From Anthonomus grandis grandis (taxonomy: Eukaryota; Arthropoda; Insecta; Coleoptera; Curculionidae), in NCBI RefSeq assembly GCF_022605725.1, contig NC_065547.1:27135167-27199166 (forward strand): a stretch of 64,000 bases of DNA, in the 5' to 3' direction. Below, in pieces: positions 10,613 through 22,400 of the stretch. Position numbers and translations under genes: made by a program. How positions within the stretch are numbered: position 1 is the first letter of the stretch; each line of letters opens with the position of its first letter. The notes beneath the pieces were generated by a model. That model was not told the DNA's origin. It saw only the letters and a list, made by a program, of their open reading frames with translations, and made no database searches.

Positions 10613-12560
10613 TCCTATGGTTGGAACCTTTGGTGTGACACTCAAATTATGAGACAGTTTTACCACTAACCAAAACTCTTCATTTTTATTCTCGACACGT
10701 GTTTCGCTAACGATGTTAAAATCTTCGGGCGAAGATTAAAACTAAACTAAAACTAGTTACAAATGGCCTTATATACTAATGATAACTAATAGAGCGGAAA
10801 ATTCAATGAGCATGGCCGAACAAATCTTAAACACTAACTAAACTATATAATTGAGTATAAGGGATTGGACCTTTATCCCTGTTAAGAATGCTTTTTTGGT
10901 TTTTGAATATGGCTTTAATATAACTTTACATCTAATTTTCTATTGTTATTAACTGGTTTAAGTAATTTTAAGTTGTCTATCCCTACAAAGTGGCCAGTTT
11001 TTAAAACATGTTCAGCCAAACTTGAATTTTCAACTCTCCATATTTTACATGAGCTACATGTTCTTTAAATCTGACATTAATTATTTTCTGTTTTATCCTA
11101 TGTACTTTTTATCACAATGGTTGCAATTAATCTCATAGATCCCAGACTTTTCATTGGTGTTTATTTTAGCTTTTGGGTTACCTAAAAGATTTTGTAACTT
11201 GTCTGAACTTTGATAGACCATTCTAAGACCTATGTTTTTAAAAATCCTATCACAGCCTCTCATCAAGATAGGATCATATGGTATTGTAACGAAAGTTTGC
11301 TTACTTTCATCTTTTAGAAATGCGGTAGAGTTTTTAAGATTAATTTTAAACCTGTGTCTTTCAATCAGCTTATCAATAATCATGACCATTGACCCTAACA
11401 ATTGTTTTAATTGTTACTTTTTCTTCATTAAATCTATTATTACTTAGAGGAAATTAGACAAAACGATTTATCAAGAAATGCATGCTAGCAACTTTATGTT
11501 GAAAATAATGGTTAGAGTCACTAGTTATGTATCTAAAAGTAATTGTTTCTTTTCTATATATATCAAATTCTAACTTATAATTATTTTTGATGACAAGAGT
11601 ATCTAAGAATGGAAGTTGGTTATTTGTTTCTTGTTCGAAGGTAATAGATGGAAAACAGTTATGGAGGTGTTCTACAAAATTATCAATATTGCATTTGCTT
11701 TTGTCGAACACGGCATTTACATGAATGCAGGAACACATTATCAACATATCTTAACCAAACTCGTGGAAAGTCTTGAAATGTATTCTTTGCATTTAACTCC
11801 AAACGGTTTATGAAGAGCTCTGCTAGAAAGGGAGAGAGGCATTTACGCATGGTACTGTTTCTTCCAGTTGTTCATAGTATGAGTTGTTATATTGAAAAAT
11901 ATTTTGTGGCATACAAAATTTTGTTAATTTAATTATTTTTTGGATATTGTCGAAACCATTACTTTCCAGAAGTTCAATCAGATATTCCTAAGTTTCTGGT
12001 ATAGGAATGCTTGGGAACAAAGAAGATACATCGAAAGAAACAAGAATTTCATTTTCACTTAGAATTAAATTATTGACTTTTGAAATAAACTCTTGGCTCT
12101 TTTTGACTAAAAAACATTCATAAGGTAATTTTAATGTCTCAAATTGCTTTACCAAAAGCTTTGAAATGTTGTACGTTGGAGATCTTATAGTGGTGACAAT
12201 AGGTCTCATTTTATTGCCAGGTTTATGGATTTTTGGTAAACAATATAGTTTTGGAATTGTTGGGTTCGAAAGTTGTAACTTGAATTTTTTCTGAAGGGGG
12301 AACAAGGTTTTGCAATCATTTAATGATGTCTTAACCTGCGAGATCATTTTTGATAAAGAGTTTTTAGAAATCTCTTTATATGGGTCATTTTCAATAAGAT
12401 CATCAACTCTTAGAGACCCTTACCCTTAACCTTAACGATAGTAATAGGTTTTTCATTTTGTGATAATGAAGAAAATTTGCCAATGTATTTGTGGTTAATA
12501 AACTCAGATTTGTTGTTATTAACCACACATACATTAGCAAATTTTTTTCACGATTCGCAA
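10613..12560 (-). mobile_element. Penelope-like retroelement (PLE) with GIY-YIG endonuclease
   Basis: Minus-strand coding pieces run from about 12560 to 10900. A PLE-type reverse transcriptase (12347-11988) has PKLYCLPKIHKPGNKMRPIV and then EILVSFDVSSLFPSIPIP. A thumb/linker piece (11747-11454) contains QLPFLDTLVIKN. A C-terminal piece (11401-11093) ends GIYEINCNHCDKKYIG, the GIY-YIG nuclease motif. PKIHKPG and the GIY-YIG fusion separate PLEs from LINEs. Frameshifts separate the pieces. The 3' end (10613-10745) carries a hammerhead-like sequence. A second copy of this 3' end is at 42873. Confidence 0.9.
10690..10740 (-). ncRNA. Hammerhead-ribozyme-like motif in the PLE terminal repeat (degenerate)
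   Basis: On the minus strand the core order fits a type I hammerhead: CCGAAGA (consensus CUGANGA with U4 changed to C), a stem II region TTTAAC-ATC-GTTAGC (partly paired), GAAA, a minimal stem III CAC-GTG, then TC as predicted cleavage site between 10694 and 10693, followed by GAG that starts stem I. Small hammerheads are known in PLE terminal repeats. The U4C change and weakened stems make this copy probably inactive. Pairing was checked by eye only. Confidence 0.55.
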
Positions 12561-13179
12561 CAATTTTTTACATAAATTCGCAACCAATTACAAGGAATCT
12601 ATACACTATTGCACAGAAGTAAAGCAACTCCTAAAATATGAAATATTCATTTATCAAAAACAAAATTAACATTAGCGAATATTATACATCAGCCAGTTTA
12701 AAAGGTTATAGTATGTTGCAATGAGATGCTAAATATAATGATAGATTAAACGACTTACCTGTAAGGAAGTTTAATCTTCATTATATGATTTACCACGTTC
12801 GAATAGACCACCATGTATTTACGTTTCTGCCGCGCGAAAATGTCACTGATAACAAAGCAAAATGCCGGGCTATACATTCCATACCGATCCTCAATACGTT
12901 TGAAGTACAAAACTGACATTATTCAAAAAGGTTGTAAAATTGGGGGAGGGAGACGTTCTAATAGACCAAGTAGATGTAATAAGTATTAGTTTGTCTAGAT
13001 CAGTGGGTTCAAAAATAACTAGTAATTAGAAAAGAAAAGATACAAATCAAAGATAATATAATTATCATTCATAAATGCATTACATACAAGGAGAAATATA
13101 ACTATAACTATTTGGGTAAACCTATAGAACAACTTTTTTTTGCAATATGTTAGGGTCTGTTATAAAATTTAATAAACGT

Positions 13180-14042
13180 ATTAGATCTTTTTGTCCATCC
13201 AGTGGAATTTCTGATGCACTCTATATTAGCACCTGCGCGAAATGCAGCTGAAGCAGCGGCATGTCTAACGCTGTGTGCTTTAAAATGAGAGATATCTATT
13301 CCAAACTTTCCTAATATATTTTTTAACCACCTTGATATAGAGCGGTAGCTCTATAGTAAAACTTCTTTCAGAAGTCGATTTTAAATAATATTCCAGGGTA
13401 CGCGCAATACAAATTTCAGGCTTATCATTAAAAAATGGAATGTTTAAAACCGGCTGATATCTAGTAGGTGAGGGAGTCTTAATTAATTCTGAAATACCAA
13501 TTTTGTATTCGGTGCCAAATAACTTAATATCGCTCAGTTTAATTTTTGATAGGGTCTGGACCCTATGTGAGGTAACCAAAGATATTAATAATAGTTTTAT
13601 TTGTGAGTAATTCTAACGAAATTTTATCTAAGGGATATAAGCTAGTAAGATATTCAAGAACCGTTTGTGGATCCGAAGTAACCTCGTATCTCGGAAATAC
13701 GGGTCTTTCTTTAAAAATTCCCCTTAAAAATCTCTGTAATAATGGTTCTTCTTTAATATCTATAATAAGTTTAAGAGCTGATTTATGACAATAAGTATTA
13801 TAACAAGCCCCATTTTTAAATTCATAATTTAAAAAGGAAAGGATATTATTTATAGAAGGGCTATGCCACATAATATTATTTATGGTACAAAAGATCCACC
13901 ACTTAAAATACGAGCAATCATATTGTTTTAATGTACTAACACTAAGCGAATTTATGAGAGTAGGGATTACTTTTTCGGTGAATCCTTTCTTCCTGTATGC
14001 TTCCCCGATAATCTGCCTGCAACCAGGGTAATGTTCGGCCAT
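13180..14042 (-). pseudogene. DIRS tyrosine recombinase
   Basis: Two overlapping reading frames (14042-13563 and 13579-13280) and a third-frame tail (about 13280-13180) make a recombinase of ordinary DIRS length. The N-terminal SAM-like part contains VSTLKQYDCSYFKWWIFC. The catalytic part contains LTSHRVQTLSKIKLSDI, with the first Arg of the R-K-H-R-Y set, then HSVRHAAASAAFRAG and IRNSTGWTKRSNTFIKFYN, giving the HxxR-type box, a tryptophan box and the Tyr nucleophile. Only about two frameshifts separate it from an open frame, so it is a fairly young copy. In DIRS elements this enzyme integrates a circular DNA intermediate without target duplication. Confidence 0.8.
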
Positions 14043-14044
14043 AT

Positions 14045-14500
14045 CGGGTGCCGTGAAGACCTAGATTCACAATCTGCTAAGTTTTCAGCTCATTTTACAT
14101 AGGAAGCAAATATAAAAATATCTGTGTCTTCACACCATTCCCATATGGCTTTGTTTCTTGGCTTGGCTGTTTGTTTCTTGAACTTCCCATTTTATTTATG
14201 CAAGCTAGCCATTATATTATCTACTTAAAGTAAAATGTCTAAATTAAATTTGTCTTTGGCGAATGACTTTAGATTATAAAAAACTACCAATAATTAAAAA
14301 AAAAATTATGTGCTGTTTAGCTTCATATTTATTCCAAAACCCACCTGTTTTATAAGTAGAACAAACAGCTCCCAAGCCTGAATTAGATGCATCTGAGAAA
14401 ATCGTATAAGAATAATCCCGTTGAGATAATGAACATCCTGACCTATTAATGTTTTTTAACCACCAATCTAAATCTTTTAAAACAAAAACTTCTTAAACAA
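14045..14500 (-). pseudogene. DIRS RNase H domain fragment
   Basis: In shifting frames the minus strand reads DLDWWLKNINRSGCSLSQRD, then YTIFSDASNSGLGAVC, then TGGFWNKYEAKQHI, and near the end IFIFASYVK with ENLADCESRSSRHP. This WW...SDAS...GAV...E..HIN pattern is the DIRS/Ty3-like RNase H that follows the reverse transcriptase in DIRS pol. Stops and frameshifts are present. Confidence 0.7.
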
Positions 14501-14819
14501 ACGTGAGACATTCGACGCGCACTGAACGTATTGAGGATCAGTATGGAATGTATAACCCGGCATGAGTCAGCAAAAAATTGTTTTTGCTTTGTTATCAGTG
14601 ACATTTTCGCGTAGCAGGAACGTTATTTCATGGAGCTCTATTAGAACGTGGTTGAGAAATATAATTGTTATCAAATGTCAAAAACCGTGAGTACAATAAA
14701 ATGTATGCATAATATACTTTATTAGCGCGACAAAAGGAACTTTTATGAAATCAAAATTGTATTTTTTATCTAACAAAAAAAAAACAGTTTTAACAATTAA
14801 TCAATCATTTACGAATAAA

Positions 14820-15491
14820 AGTCAATGATGCTCAAGCTCTCAACAAGATTCGCAATAGGATTTAAGTCCGGTGATTGGATTTAATTGGATTGGACGGCTT
14901 AAATATTGTTTTCCTGAAGAAGATGCGATGTACGCTTTGGGTCGTTGTCTTGCTGAAAGACGAATCGGAAAGGCATCTCCCACTCAGCATGAGGCAACAT
15001 AATATTTTGGAGTATGTCTCTGAATACCAACCGATCGTCTAATCAATGAACCTCCTCAAATGAAAAGCACAGAAAAAGCAACATAAACACACACATTCCC
15101 TCCCGTGGTTTATTATTAGTATTGTGTACTTTGGTTCGAAGCTTGTATTAACTAGACGCATGACACACCTCATCTCATCGGAATTGAAAGTTTTGTAACG
15201 AGTTTGGTCGTTGAATAATATTTTTTTTCAGGCTTGAAGTGTATCATTTAAATGACGGTGTAAAAACTCAAGCCTTGCACAGACACTTGACGTAATCTTT
15301 TTTTGGACAGTCATCAAACTTACTTCCAGTTCAGGAATTTTAGCGATTATACTTGATCCTGACAACCACCAATCTTTTTGGGTAATTTTAATTCTGATTC
15401 TTCTATTCATCTGAAATGTAGTTTTGTTAGACCTTCCGGATTTTGACATTTTTTGCATATCCTCATTGTGTGGTTTAATTATTCTAGACAT
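14820..15491 (-). pseudogene. Tc1-type transposase remnant
   Basis: The N-terminal 87 codons (15491-15228) are open and read as the second helix-turn-helix of Tc1 transposase: GRSNKTTFQMNRRIRIKI followed by SGSSIIAKIPELEVSLMTV. Downstream in broken frames is a degraded form of FQQDNDPKHTS (LSARQRPKAYIAS) and then a degraded SPDLNPIE region near 14870-14830. The catalytic triad cannot be read intact. The DIRS element sits beyond the C-terminal end. Confidence 0.75.
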
Positions 15492-16187
15492 GTTTGGGTC
15501 ACTATGTTTTGGTTAAAGGAACTGCCTGGAAATATAAACCAAACGCTTTCCTTCGAAAAATGCGTCTACTACTATTTGGTAAGCAAAGAGCTTCAACTCC
15601 AGGCAAATTGGTTTACCCGTTGGCATACTTAATAATGTTAAAAAATAAGAAAAAGAAATATGTAGATTCTTTTTTTGTAAAACAATAAAAAAAGTTACTT
15701 TTGTCGCAGTAATAAAGTGTATCGCTTAAATTAATTATGACATACTATTTGTTTGACATATGAAAGCGATCTCATTTCGTCTGTGACAGCAGACTAATAT
15801 GCACTTGAAACTAAATGGTGTTTTATCTTCGCTAATACCAATTTAATTTTTAATCATTAAATAGTTCATTTTTTCGTTTCAATCATATTTTCGTAAAAGT
15901 TGCTTTACTTTTGTCCCATAATGTATAACAACTTTCATATTAACTACAGTATGCATAGTTAGGGATAGATTTTATATTGTTAGCCATACAATTTGCGTAG
16001 CAGGCTGGTCTGTGATTTGTTATTGTTTCACAACTTTTAGATGACATATACTTTTATCTGCTTTTCATGAATTCCATTGAATACCAAATTAGAAATCCAA
16101 AAGAAAGTCCACACGATTTTAATATTGTAGTTACCTTTGCTTTAAAATATGAGAATCTAACTGTAAACATTCAGTTAATACTATCTA

Positions 16188-17205
16188 TACAGTGCTTTCA
16201 TATCAAAACGAACTACCCTTAATAACTTCTTAAATAAAAACACGTTAATCTAGATATAAAGGGGGACGTTTATAGTTGAGTATAATATTTTATAGTTGAC
16301 AAAGTTCTCTCAATTACCTCTAGCTAACTGATTTTGATATGTCAAATATAAACCCTCTCCCATATGACACATATGACACATAATATGACCCGTAAGCAGC
16401 ATTAAAATGTCTATTATAGATATTAATAGATATTTTATTGACCTCAAACTTTTGTGTTTCAAATGGCTACCTTAAGTATGATATATCATTTTAAAGGGCA
16501 TACAATTTCCTTACTGATCTACCAGTAAAAATGTAAGGTAATAAACATTTCATAGAGTCCAAATATTTTTGTGTGGATAAAATTGATGTTGGGATACTAG
16601 ATCGTGCGATAGTCGCTTGATGAACAATTTCCAGTGATGTGGATTGACAAGCCTGGTGCAATTGCATGGCCTCACGGTCGCCAGGGGGATCGCCTTTGAG
16701 GATATTTAAAAAGCAAAGTTGATAACCTTTAACAAATAAATTTATTAATAACACTCGAAAGTATTTAAAGGATCGAATTACTCGCGAATGTAGAGATATT
16801 AGCGGACAAACCCTTAGTGTTTATAAGTCTAGAAATTTACATTTAGATTTTTATACATCGTTAGTGGTAGACTGGATGCCCTGTAAAATGATGTATTACA
16901 CTATAGGATAGGCATTTGAAAATATTCATTATTACCAGACATTTTAGTCACTTATCGCTGGTACGTCAACCAATTTAAATTTTTTTGGCACTGTTGAATA
17001 GGCATTTTAAAGCTGCTTACAATGATGCGTCACACGATGAGGGTTCCCATTTGACATAAAGTGAGCTTAGTTGGAGATGAGAAGGTGATTGACAAAACTT
17101 TGTCAAATATAAAATTAAACGTCCCCTGTATATCTAGACGTGTTTTTATATTAAGTTGTTAAAGAAGGTATTAAGGGTGGTTCATTTTGAAATGAAAACA
17201 CTGTA
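16188..17205. mobile_element. Foldback MITE A, Tc1/mariner style
   Basis: Long imperfect terminal inverted repeats of about 150 bp: left end TACAGTGCTTTCAT, right end reverse-complemented TACAGTGTTTTCAT, both continuing through ACCCTTAATA, AAAACACG and GGGGACGTTTA. TA lies directly outside each end (16186-16187 and 17206-17207). The middle (16491-16754) has an 87-codon minus-strand ORF that I do not recognise and that is not a transposase. The right arm of the same family recurs at 48335-48510. Confidence 0.7.
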
Positions 17206-17249
17206 TAACATCAAAATATTTTAACTTTGCTTTCTTACTATCCATATTA

Positions 17250-17944
17250 TACAGGATGTCATTGAAATGGTGTAAAAAAATTGGGAGATGATAGTGTTCT
17301 TAAAAATACTAAAAAAAGTTCCTATAAGTATAGGGCGGAAAATGCATATTAAGGGAATTAGGAGCACTAAAAGGGTGAATTTGAAAAACGGTTTTCTTGA
17401 AATTGTATTCGTAAAAGATGAGATAAGATTTCGAAAAAATGTATGATTACGTATCTAAAAATTTTTATAAATTTTGACCCTAAATGAAATGGTGATACTG
17501 AAATATTATTTTGGATTACTTTTGAAACGCCATAACTGTCATAAGTTTAGGTTGATTAATCAGTTAGCAACCCATCAGGACACACTCTTTGCCTTCAATT
17601 TTCCGGAAAACCATCGGTCTGGGCAATGTGCAAGAAGAGTACCTTTTTTGTAAGAAAAATATGTTTTCAAGAAATGAACCGAAAATTGCAAAAAAAGTAA
17701 CCTCAATAAACTTAGTCACAAAACAACGCCCTACCCTTGCAAACATTCTTTTTCTGATTTTCCAAGTAATTTTTCAGTATCAGTCAAATTTCCCCTTCAT
17801 AAAAAAGGGATCATTTTACATACTTGTTACATAAATAACTATTTTAAATTCATCTTTTCAGTGCCTTTAACTCCCTTAATATGCATTTTCCGCCATATAT
17901 TTATAGCCCTAATTTTTTTACACCATTTCAATAACATCTTGTAT
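17250..17944. mobile_element. Foldback MITE B
   Basis: Terminal inverted repeats of roughly 100 bp: TACAGGATGTCATTGAAATG on the left and TACAAGATGTTATTGAAATG from the reverse complement of the right, continuing through GTGTAAAAAAATT and GGCGGAAAATGCATATTAAG. There is no transposase. A fragment of the same family, with TTGTTACATAAATAACTATT, lies at 29120-29165. Confidence 0.65.
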
Positions 17945-19446
17945 TTTATCACATACAAGCAACTTGGTTTAAAATGAAACAGCAGCTACATTTTCTGCGA
18001 CACTTGTACGTTCAGCTTCTCTAACGTTTGTGCTTATTTTCGATTCAGTTTATATACAATACTAATTTTTTTTCATTTGACGCATGCTAAATTATGTTAA
18101 AAACAAAAATCATGATTTTTTCCCTAATATAGGAGGCGAGCAATCCCCCCAAGGGTGGCCAAGTATTACGGGGAACAGATCCCCCTAAAAAACCCACAAG
18201 TTGGTTGTCGAGATGCACCCTTCTCTGACCTTTCGCTGCCTCTGAAAACACTCTACCGCCATCTATGTTAATGTAAGTAGCACCCCAGTTTACCTGATTA
18301 TTTTCTGTTAAAGATATATTGTTTCAGAGCGTACGGATAGGGCCGCAGTTTGGTGAGTTTTGGGGTGGGGAAAATTTTGATTAATCTGACCAAGGCTCCT
18401 CTTTGTTCTCCAATTTAAAACACTCACCTCGGCCCAGATACTTTGTATTATTTGAAGAAGCACAAAGAGGTGAAGCCTGTTGTTTGTTTAAAACTATATT
18501 TGTGATGAGGTAATGTGTTTTTTACCGCTAATATGTATAGGGTCAATATTTTAAATTAAATGAGTAATTAAGGTCCATTCTGGTTAAGGTGATTAAACAA
18601 AAAGTATTTATCGATAAGTCCCGGAATTTGTATATACGAGATAATGAAATATATAATTATTATTGTCATGTAATGCCTATATAACTCTCCACGATTAGAT
18701 GGTTCGAATGTTAAAATTTTCACGAAAATCAAATATTTAAAATGACACACAATTCCTTTAGCCCTCTTAGTTATAATAGAATTTGTAAATAATTTACATT
18801 TTTAAAATATATAATTTTTTTATAATTTTAATAAACTTTATGATGATAATATTGGTTTTTATTAGGAATCCTCATAATCTATTTACTTCTGATTTTCAAG
18901 GCTCTTACGGGGCAAAAAAAGTATTTTGCGTTTTTTTTCAAATTTCTTTGTAATCGTAATTATTTCCAAAATTATACCTAACGTAAATAAACTAGATGAC
19001 ATATTATGTCGTTTCATTGCAAAATTTTTTCTTTTTTTTTTTTTTAAACACTTTCATTTCATCATTTCATTCCGGATATTATCTCACGATTTTCATTATA
19101 ATTTATAAACTTTGCCCATTGTTATCCACCCTGAACTGAAAATGGTACATAATGGTAGAGTAGTAAGTATAAACCTACAACTTAAGTAAAATATATATAA
19201 AAGAAAAGCTGGACTTATTGAATATACGACGATTATTTTTTATAAATAAGTGGGTCGGAGTTACGGCGAACAACTTAATATATATGTAAAAAAATATAAA
19301 TATCGTTCGAGTATTGCTCCTACAATGTTATTATTGGAAATAAGTCTACAACGAAGCAAACGTACACAAAACGGTGTTTTAATAAAGAAAATAACAGTAC
19401 TATAATTATTTATACAACTTAAGGTATAAAGTACCTACTTCTTTCC
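17945..19446. other. Unassigned stretch
   Basis: A locally less A+T-rich patch at 18130-18280 (with GGCGAGCAATCCCCCCAAGG) stands out but has no recognisable ORF. The rest is A+T-rich with short poly-T tracts. No gene is called. Confidence 0.3.
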
Positions 19447-22400
19447 AGTGCCGGATTTACAAATATTCCGCTTTACGCCCTGTGTGAAATGTCGCCCTAA
19501 ATGAAAAATTATGAAAAAAATTCCGTGCCACGCCCTATTTTAACTCCAAAAACATCACTGAAAATACCATTATTTGTAGTACAGATCAAGGCTTAACTCA
19601 AGTCGGAGTCAAAATGGTCTTAGAATACTATAATATACCTAAGTTACCTGTTATTTGTAATTAAAACTACACTTTACATTATTTTTTGCCTGGATTTAAC
19701 AGCAGCAAATGAGTTTATAATCGTATTAAAATCTAAACTGTTGGTTAATTCAGATTCTACTGTTAAAATTGTCAGAGCATTAAACCGCTCTTGTTCCATA
19801 GTTGATCTTAGGTACATTTTTAAACGTTTAAGGGTAGAAAATGAGCGTTCTGCTGAACAAACTGTGACCGCCATAGTGACGAAAATACGTAAGGCAATGT
19901 CAACATTCGGGAAAACTACCTCCAAATTCCATTCTCAAAAAAAAAGCCATGAAAACATTTTCAAAACGGTTTAAGCGACGTTTAATTTCAGCCGCTTCTG
20001 AACGAACCGTTAGTTTCTCGGCAGTGGCGTCTTCTATTGCTGTCAAAGCCTTTAGGTAATCGCTCCAATTTTCTTGCAAACTAATCAGAGCATCATGCCG
20101 ATCGAACCACCTTGTAACATCTACCCGTTTAGGTATTTTAGCTCCAGGTTTTAAATTGGTAAATAGTATTTTCCAGCGACGAGTAGATGCCGAGAAAAAG
20201 GTATAGAGGTTCTGCAAAGAATCAAAAATTTCAATGCTTCCTTAGTACATTCTGCCGAGCAGACACCAACCAAATTCAAAGAATGCGCAGCACATGGGAT
20301 GATTTAGGATCCTAGCTTGTAAACCACTGTAGCAACCAGACATGTTACTTGGCATGGCATTGTCGTAAGACTGACCTCTACAAAAATTTAAATCCAAATT
20401 GTGCAATTCCAATTTGGAAAGAATGGCATTTTCCATATCTTCGGCCTTATGTCGCACATTGGTCGCAAGAACCCAATAAAACGCCCCATTGGATTTCCGT
20501 TCGTAACATATCTAATAATAATAGATAAGTGATCAATATGTATGTATCCATACAGTAGTGTACACATCTGCCACAATATGATTTAGAACGTCACTGGCCA
20601 TAAGTTCAACAAATTCTTCACATATTTGGGATGACAGGTAAGACGTTCTGCCACTTCCAGGATTTCCATGTTGTGATATGTGCTTTGCTATGAACGGATC
20701 AAATTCCGCTATCAGCTCTAAACACATCATAAAATTGACATTATGTCTATTACCAAATTTCTCAACTGTTCCTCGAAATGGTAGTCCTCTAGAAGCCAAT
20801 TTCTTCGTAACTGCAACGACCCGCTTTAAGACATTCTTTCAGTAATCTTCTTCAGCTTGTTAATAACAAAGAATTACTTGATTTTTCTTCTGCTGACGCC
20901 GCAGTAAAGTTATTTGACACCTGCCGTGTTCTTTGGAGTTTTCATGCAAATTTAAAATTTTATTTACATTACTCCAATCGTTCATACCATCAGTAGCCAT
21001 TTTTGAAGCACCTCCGAAAAGCCGACATGGAGTACAAAACAGACTTTTCCTGGAAACCGAATAAATTAAGTACTTTCGTGGTTGCACTTCTCCATTAGCA
21101 AGTTTTCGATTAAAAACGTTTTTTGTCAGACACCTCGTTTTGTCCCCAGTAACAGCTTTTGTGACTGAAAAATCTGCGTCAGTATTTTGACAAGTTTCAT
21201 TTGTTAAAGATAACAAATAGTCGATCGTGCATTCGTTGATCTTCCAGTCGGCAGGATCCTTACTAATCAATTGAGCTCTTTGAGCATCCGCATTTTTCGA
21301 CGCCGATGATCCTGATGCTTCTAGTGGTTTAGATGTTGATTCTAAAATAAACATTATAGTTTTAGCATACCTAATAAATTAACAGTTCACATTAAATTTT
21401 AAATTGGAGGAATATACTCAACCTAGATGTACTATAGTGATTTTTCAAAATTTACACTGAAGTTTAAAAACAAAGATATATATTTTACGTATATTTTCAT
21501 TAAATTTTATTTAAAATTACCAGCACCGGCATAGACAGTTTTGCTATAAAAAATAATAAATATTTTTACCAATACCAAATTTAGGTAAAAGTTCCAGCAC
21601 AATACATTTTTATTTTTTAATAATTGCTTTTGTTATAAGATATCCATATTCTATACTATTAGCTACCTATATAAAAGGATTATTAACAGCTAAGTAATGC
21701 TAATATACCCAGTGGCATATGTAACGTCCCCTTTACCTCCCTTCCCTCCGAGGCGCAGTGAGACTCTCTTTAGATCGTTTATTTTTTAGATTATATTTAC
21801 TATATAAACTCATAATTAACACAAAATACATAAATGTTATTTTGCAATAATTTTTAACCAATATCTAAATCGTTTTTTTTTTTACGAACTAATTTTACCA
21901 ATGTGTACGCACATTTAATGCGGTCGTCATTCCTATTTATCACTCACTTCTTATCATAACCATGCAGAGCGTCTTGTGATGCGATTGTCAAGCCACGGAG
22001 CAAAAAGAGGCATACAAGAGACAGAAAGAGAGACGAGCGAAAATTTTGGCGGGAATTTGGCAAATATTCACAAGGGTTTTTTCATTTTTACTGTTGTGTA
22101 TGTGTACTAAATACTAATTTAGAAATAATAATTTTGCGCTATAACCTATTTTTTTTAGATTTTTACAGTCCCACCACATCAAAATTAATTCGTATAAATG
22201 CCACTGAATATTGAATATACCTATTTACCTAATATTATAAGTTTACCTGCATATAAATTTTCAGTTGGTATAGGTAAATTAGTATCGGCAGTTATCTCAG
22301 GAGAGCAAGCAACGGGGTTGGAATTAAGCTCACTATAGGTTGAAGCTTTATTTAAAAAAAACTCTTTAATGTTTCTTGTTTTGTCTAAAACAGCCTGAAC

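Larger units (their letters stand above)
12792..14652 (-). mobile_element. DIRS-type tyrosine-recombinase retroelement, internally deleted
   Basis: Inverted terminal repeats of about 110-130 bp bound it. The left repeat (12792-12905) and the reverse complement of the right repeat (14525-14652) share CGCGAAAATGTCACTGATAA, then CAAAGCAAA, and TATACATTCCATAC-(C/T)-GATCC. Inverted rather than direct repeats plus a tyrosine recombinase define DIRS elements. Inside on the minus strand are an RNase H region and the recombinase. At 1.86 kb it lacks gag and the reverse transcriptase proper, so a large internal part has been lost. Confidence 0.8.
12604..15923 (-). mobile_element. Tc1-like transposon split by a DIRS element
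   Basis: The left end (CACTATTGCACAGAAG, then TAAAGCAAC) and the reverse complement of the right end (CATTATGGGACAAAAG, then TAAAGCAAC) match, and TA lies outside both ends (12602-12603, 15924-15925). Further in, the ends stay similar for roughly 90 bp. The transposase remnant is at 14820-15491. Between 12792 and 14652 the Tc1 sequence is interrupted by a DIRS retroelement, so the Tc1 insertion is older. Confidence 0.75.

Noticed and set aside
17589..17834. 81-codon ORF and its antisense partner inside MITE B
   Set aside because: No family motif; it lies within foldback arms and looks like chance.
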